Shown here: piece after piece, positions 62,978 through 64,000 of the stretch
Position numbering within the stretch: position 1 is the first letter of the stretch
How the letters are laid out: the number at the start of each line of letters is the position of its first letter
Origin: Snodgrassella alvi
Lineage (GTDB): Bacteria > Pseudomonadota > Gammaproteobacteria > Burkholderiales > Neisseriaceae
Assembly (NCBI RefSeq): GCF_002777745.1
Contig: NZ_MEIO01000066.1
Location: forward strand, 34,747-98,746
DNA: 64,000 nucleotides
Reading direction: 5' to 3'
Translations under genes and position numbers: made by a program
Notes under the pieces: model-generated
What the model was told of the DNA's origin: nothing
The model's database searches: none
What the model saw: the letters and a program-made list of their open reading frames with translations, nothing else

Positions 62978-63235
62978 ATGAAAAAAATGACTGAACATCA
63001 AATCGTATCTATTTTAAAAGAAGCTGAAGCCGGTATCCCCGTCAAAGAACTCTGCCGTAAATATGGCATCGGCAATTCAACTTTTTATAAATGGCGTGAT
63101 AAATACGGTGGTATGGAAACGTCCGATATCAAACGTTTAAAGGAGCTAGAGGCTGAAAACCGTAAGCTTAAGCAGATGTTTGCTGAGCTGAGTTTAAAAT
63201 CTCAGCTTCAGGAGGAAATCATAAAAAAGCTATAG
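62978..63235 (+). CDS. IS3-family transposase OrfA
   Basis: An 85-residue OrfA with a helix-turn-helix (EHQIVSILKEAEAGIPVKELCRKYGIGNSTFYKWRDKYGG) followed by a leucine-zipper-like coiled coil (RLKELEAENRKLKQMFAEL). It binds the IS ends and, by a -1 shift at AAAAAAG (63223-63229), is fused to OrfB as the active transposase. Confidence 0.92.
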   Translation: MKKMTEHQIVSILKEAEAGIPVKELCRKYGIGNSTFYKWRDKYGGMETSDIKRLKELEAENRKLKQMFAELSLKSQLQEEIIKKL

Positions 63236-64000
63236 TGCCTACTCAAACACGTAAAGCTTGGGCTGTACAACTGCAAGAAAGTCATTCTGTTACTATTGCC
63301 ATGAGCTGCGCTATTGTTAGCTTAAGTCGCTGCGCTTACTATTATCAACCTAAATTACCGGATGATTCAGTGATTATGTCGGTACTAAGTGCTATTACCG
63401 ATAAGCATTTACGCTGGGGCTTTCCTAAATGTTTTAATCGCATCAGCAAGCTCGGCTATAAATGGAATCATAAACGTGTGTATCGGGTGTATTGTGAATT
63501 AAAGCTTAATCTCAGGGTAAAGCGTAAACAACGCATTCCTCCACGAAGCCCAGAAAGGCTATCAGTACCCAATAAACAAGGTGAATGCTGGTCAATGGAT
63601 TTTATGAGTGACAGCAGTCGCAATCAACAGCGTTTTAGAACCTTCAATGTGATAGATGACTTTAATCGTGAGGCGTTAGGCATTGATATTGCGGTTAGTT
63701 TACCTGCTGGCAGGATTACCCGTTACCTAGATAAACTGGCCGAATATCATGGCTATCCACTCAAAATACGAGTGGATAATGGACCGGAATTTACCGGAAA
63801 AACATTCATCGACTGGGCAAAGTCACATGGTATAACCATAGATTATATTCAACCAGGTAGCCCATATCAAAACGGATATATTGAACGATTTAATCGCACC
63901 TATCGCACAGAGGTACTAGATTTATATCTATTTAATAATCTGGAACAAGCAAGAAAGGTAACCGAAGAATGGCTAACCATTTATAACACGGAAAGGCCTC
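63226..64000 (+). CDS. IS3-family transposase OrfB, partial
   Basis: The catalytic half, in the -1 frame relative to OrfA, running off the window. After the HTH_21-like part (WGFPKCFNRISKLGYKWNHKRVYRVY) comes an rve integrase core with the DDE triad: D of SMDFMSD, D of RVDNGPEF and E of YIERFNRTYR. The reading frame stays open to the end, so the element could be active if the rest is intact. Confidence 0.88.

Larger units (their letters stand above)
62906..64000 (+). mobile_element. IS3-family insertion sequence, left part (cut by the window edge)
   Basis: The element begins near 62906 with TGTAACTATCCCC, a TG-starting end like IS3 terminal repeats, and holds orfA and most of orfB joined by a -1 frameshift site. 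The right end lies outside, so the exact ends and target duplication cannot be checked. Confidence 0.75.

Overview
The window looks like chromosome of a betaproteobacterium of the family Neisseriaceae, most likely Snodgrassella (the bee-gut symbiont) or a close relative. This rests on gene content and protein flavour: a Neisseria-style sdhCDAB-sdhE-gltA-sucAB-lpdA block, PilC/PilY1 pilus-tip adhesins, the lapAB-pyrF neighbourhood, a UbiM-like hydroxylase, and terminator hairpins whose arms resemble Neisseriaceae DNA uptake words. No search could be run, so the genus is an inference.

Positions 1-30,300 are ordinary core chromosome with genes on both strands: Smr protein, ubiquinone hydroxylase, pyrF, lapA/lapB, ilvE, trxB, fabI, mscL, a dihydroorotate dehydrogenase-like flavoprotein, rlmJ, fbp, ppiB, cysK, acnB, an M48 lipoprotein protease, trkA-trkH, a lytic transglycosylase, uspA, tcdA-scpA, two overlapping hotdog thioesterases, pncB and hslR. 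At 30,430-30,990 sits a lone, AT-rich gene for a ThsB/TIR-like protein with its own promoter, the best candidate here for a defence-type gene.

Positions 31,167-43,972 are a respiratory supercluster. On the minus strand lie sdhC-sdhD-sdhA-sdhB-sdhE-gltA, then sucA-sucB-lpdA. A GntR/UTRA regulator gene with a palindromic leader site lies just upstream of sdhC, and mdh is transcribed divergently from it. With acnB at 15.6-18.2 kb most of the TCA cycle is present, but sucCD does not follow lpdA. metX-metW and argS come next.

Positions 48,000-60,700 are the accessory part. A tRNA-Leu is followed by a tRNA-Val/tRNA-Asp array made of five 211-bp tandem repeats plus a last tRNA-Val (11 tRNAs). Then comes about 3 kb of AT-rich DNA holding the decayed remains of a pilC-like gene (about 51.37-52.62 kb), followed by two intact pilC/pilY1 paralogs whose central parts are almost identical at nucleotide level while the ends differ, which suggests gene conversion. 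Both end in the same terminator hairpin.

Positions 60,700-64,000 hold ribA coupled to a GAF-domain gene, a small YjzC-like protein and the left part of an IS3-family insertion sequence that runs off the window edge.
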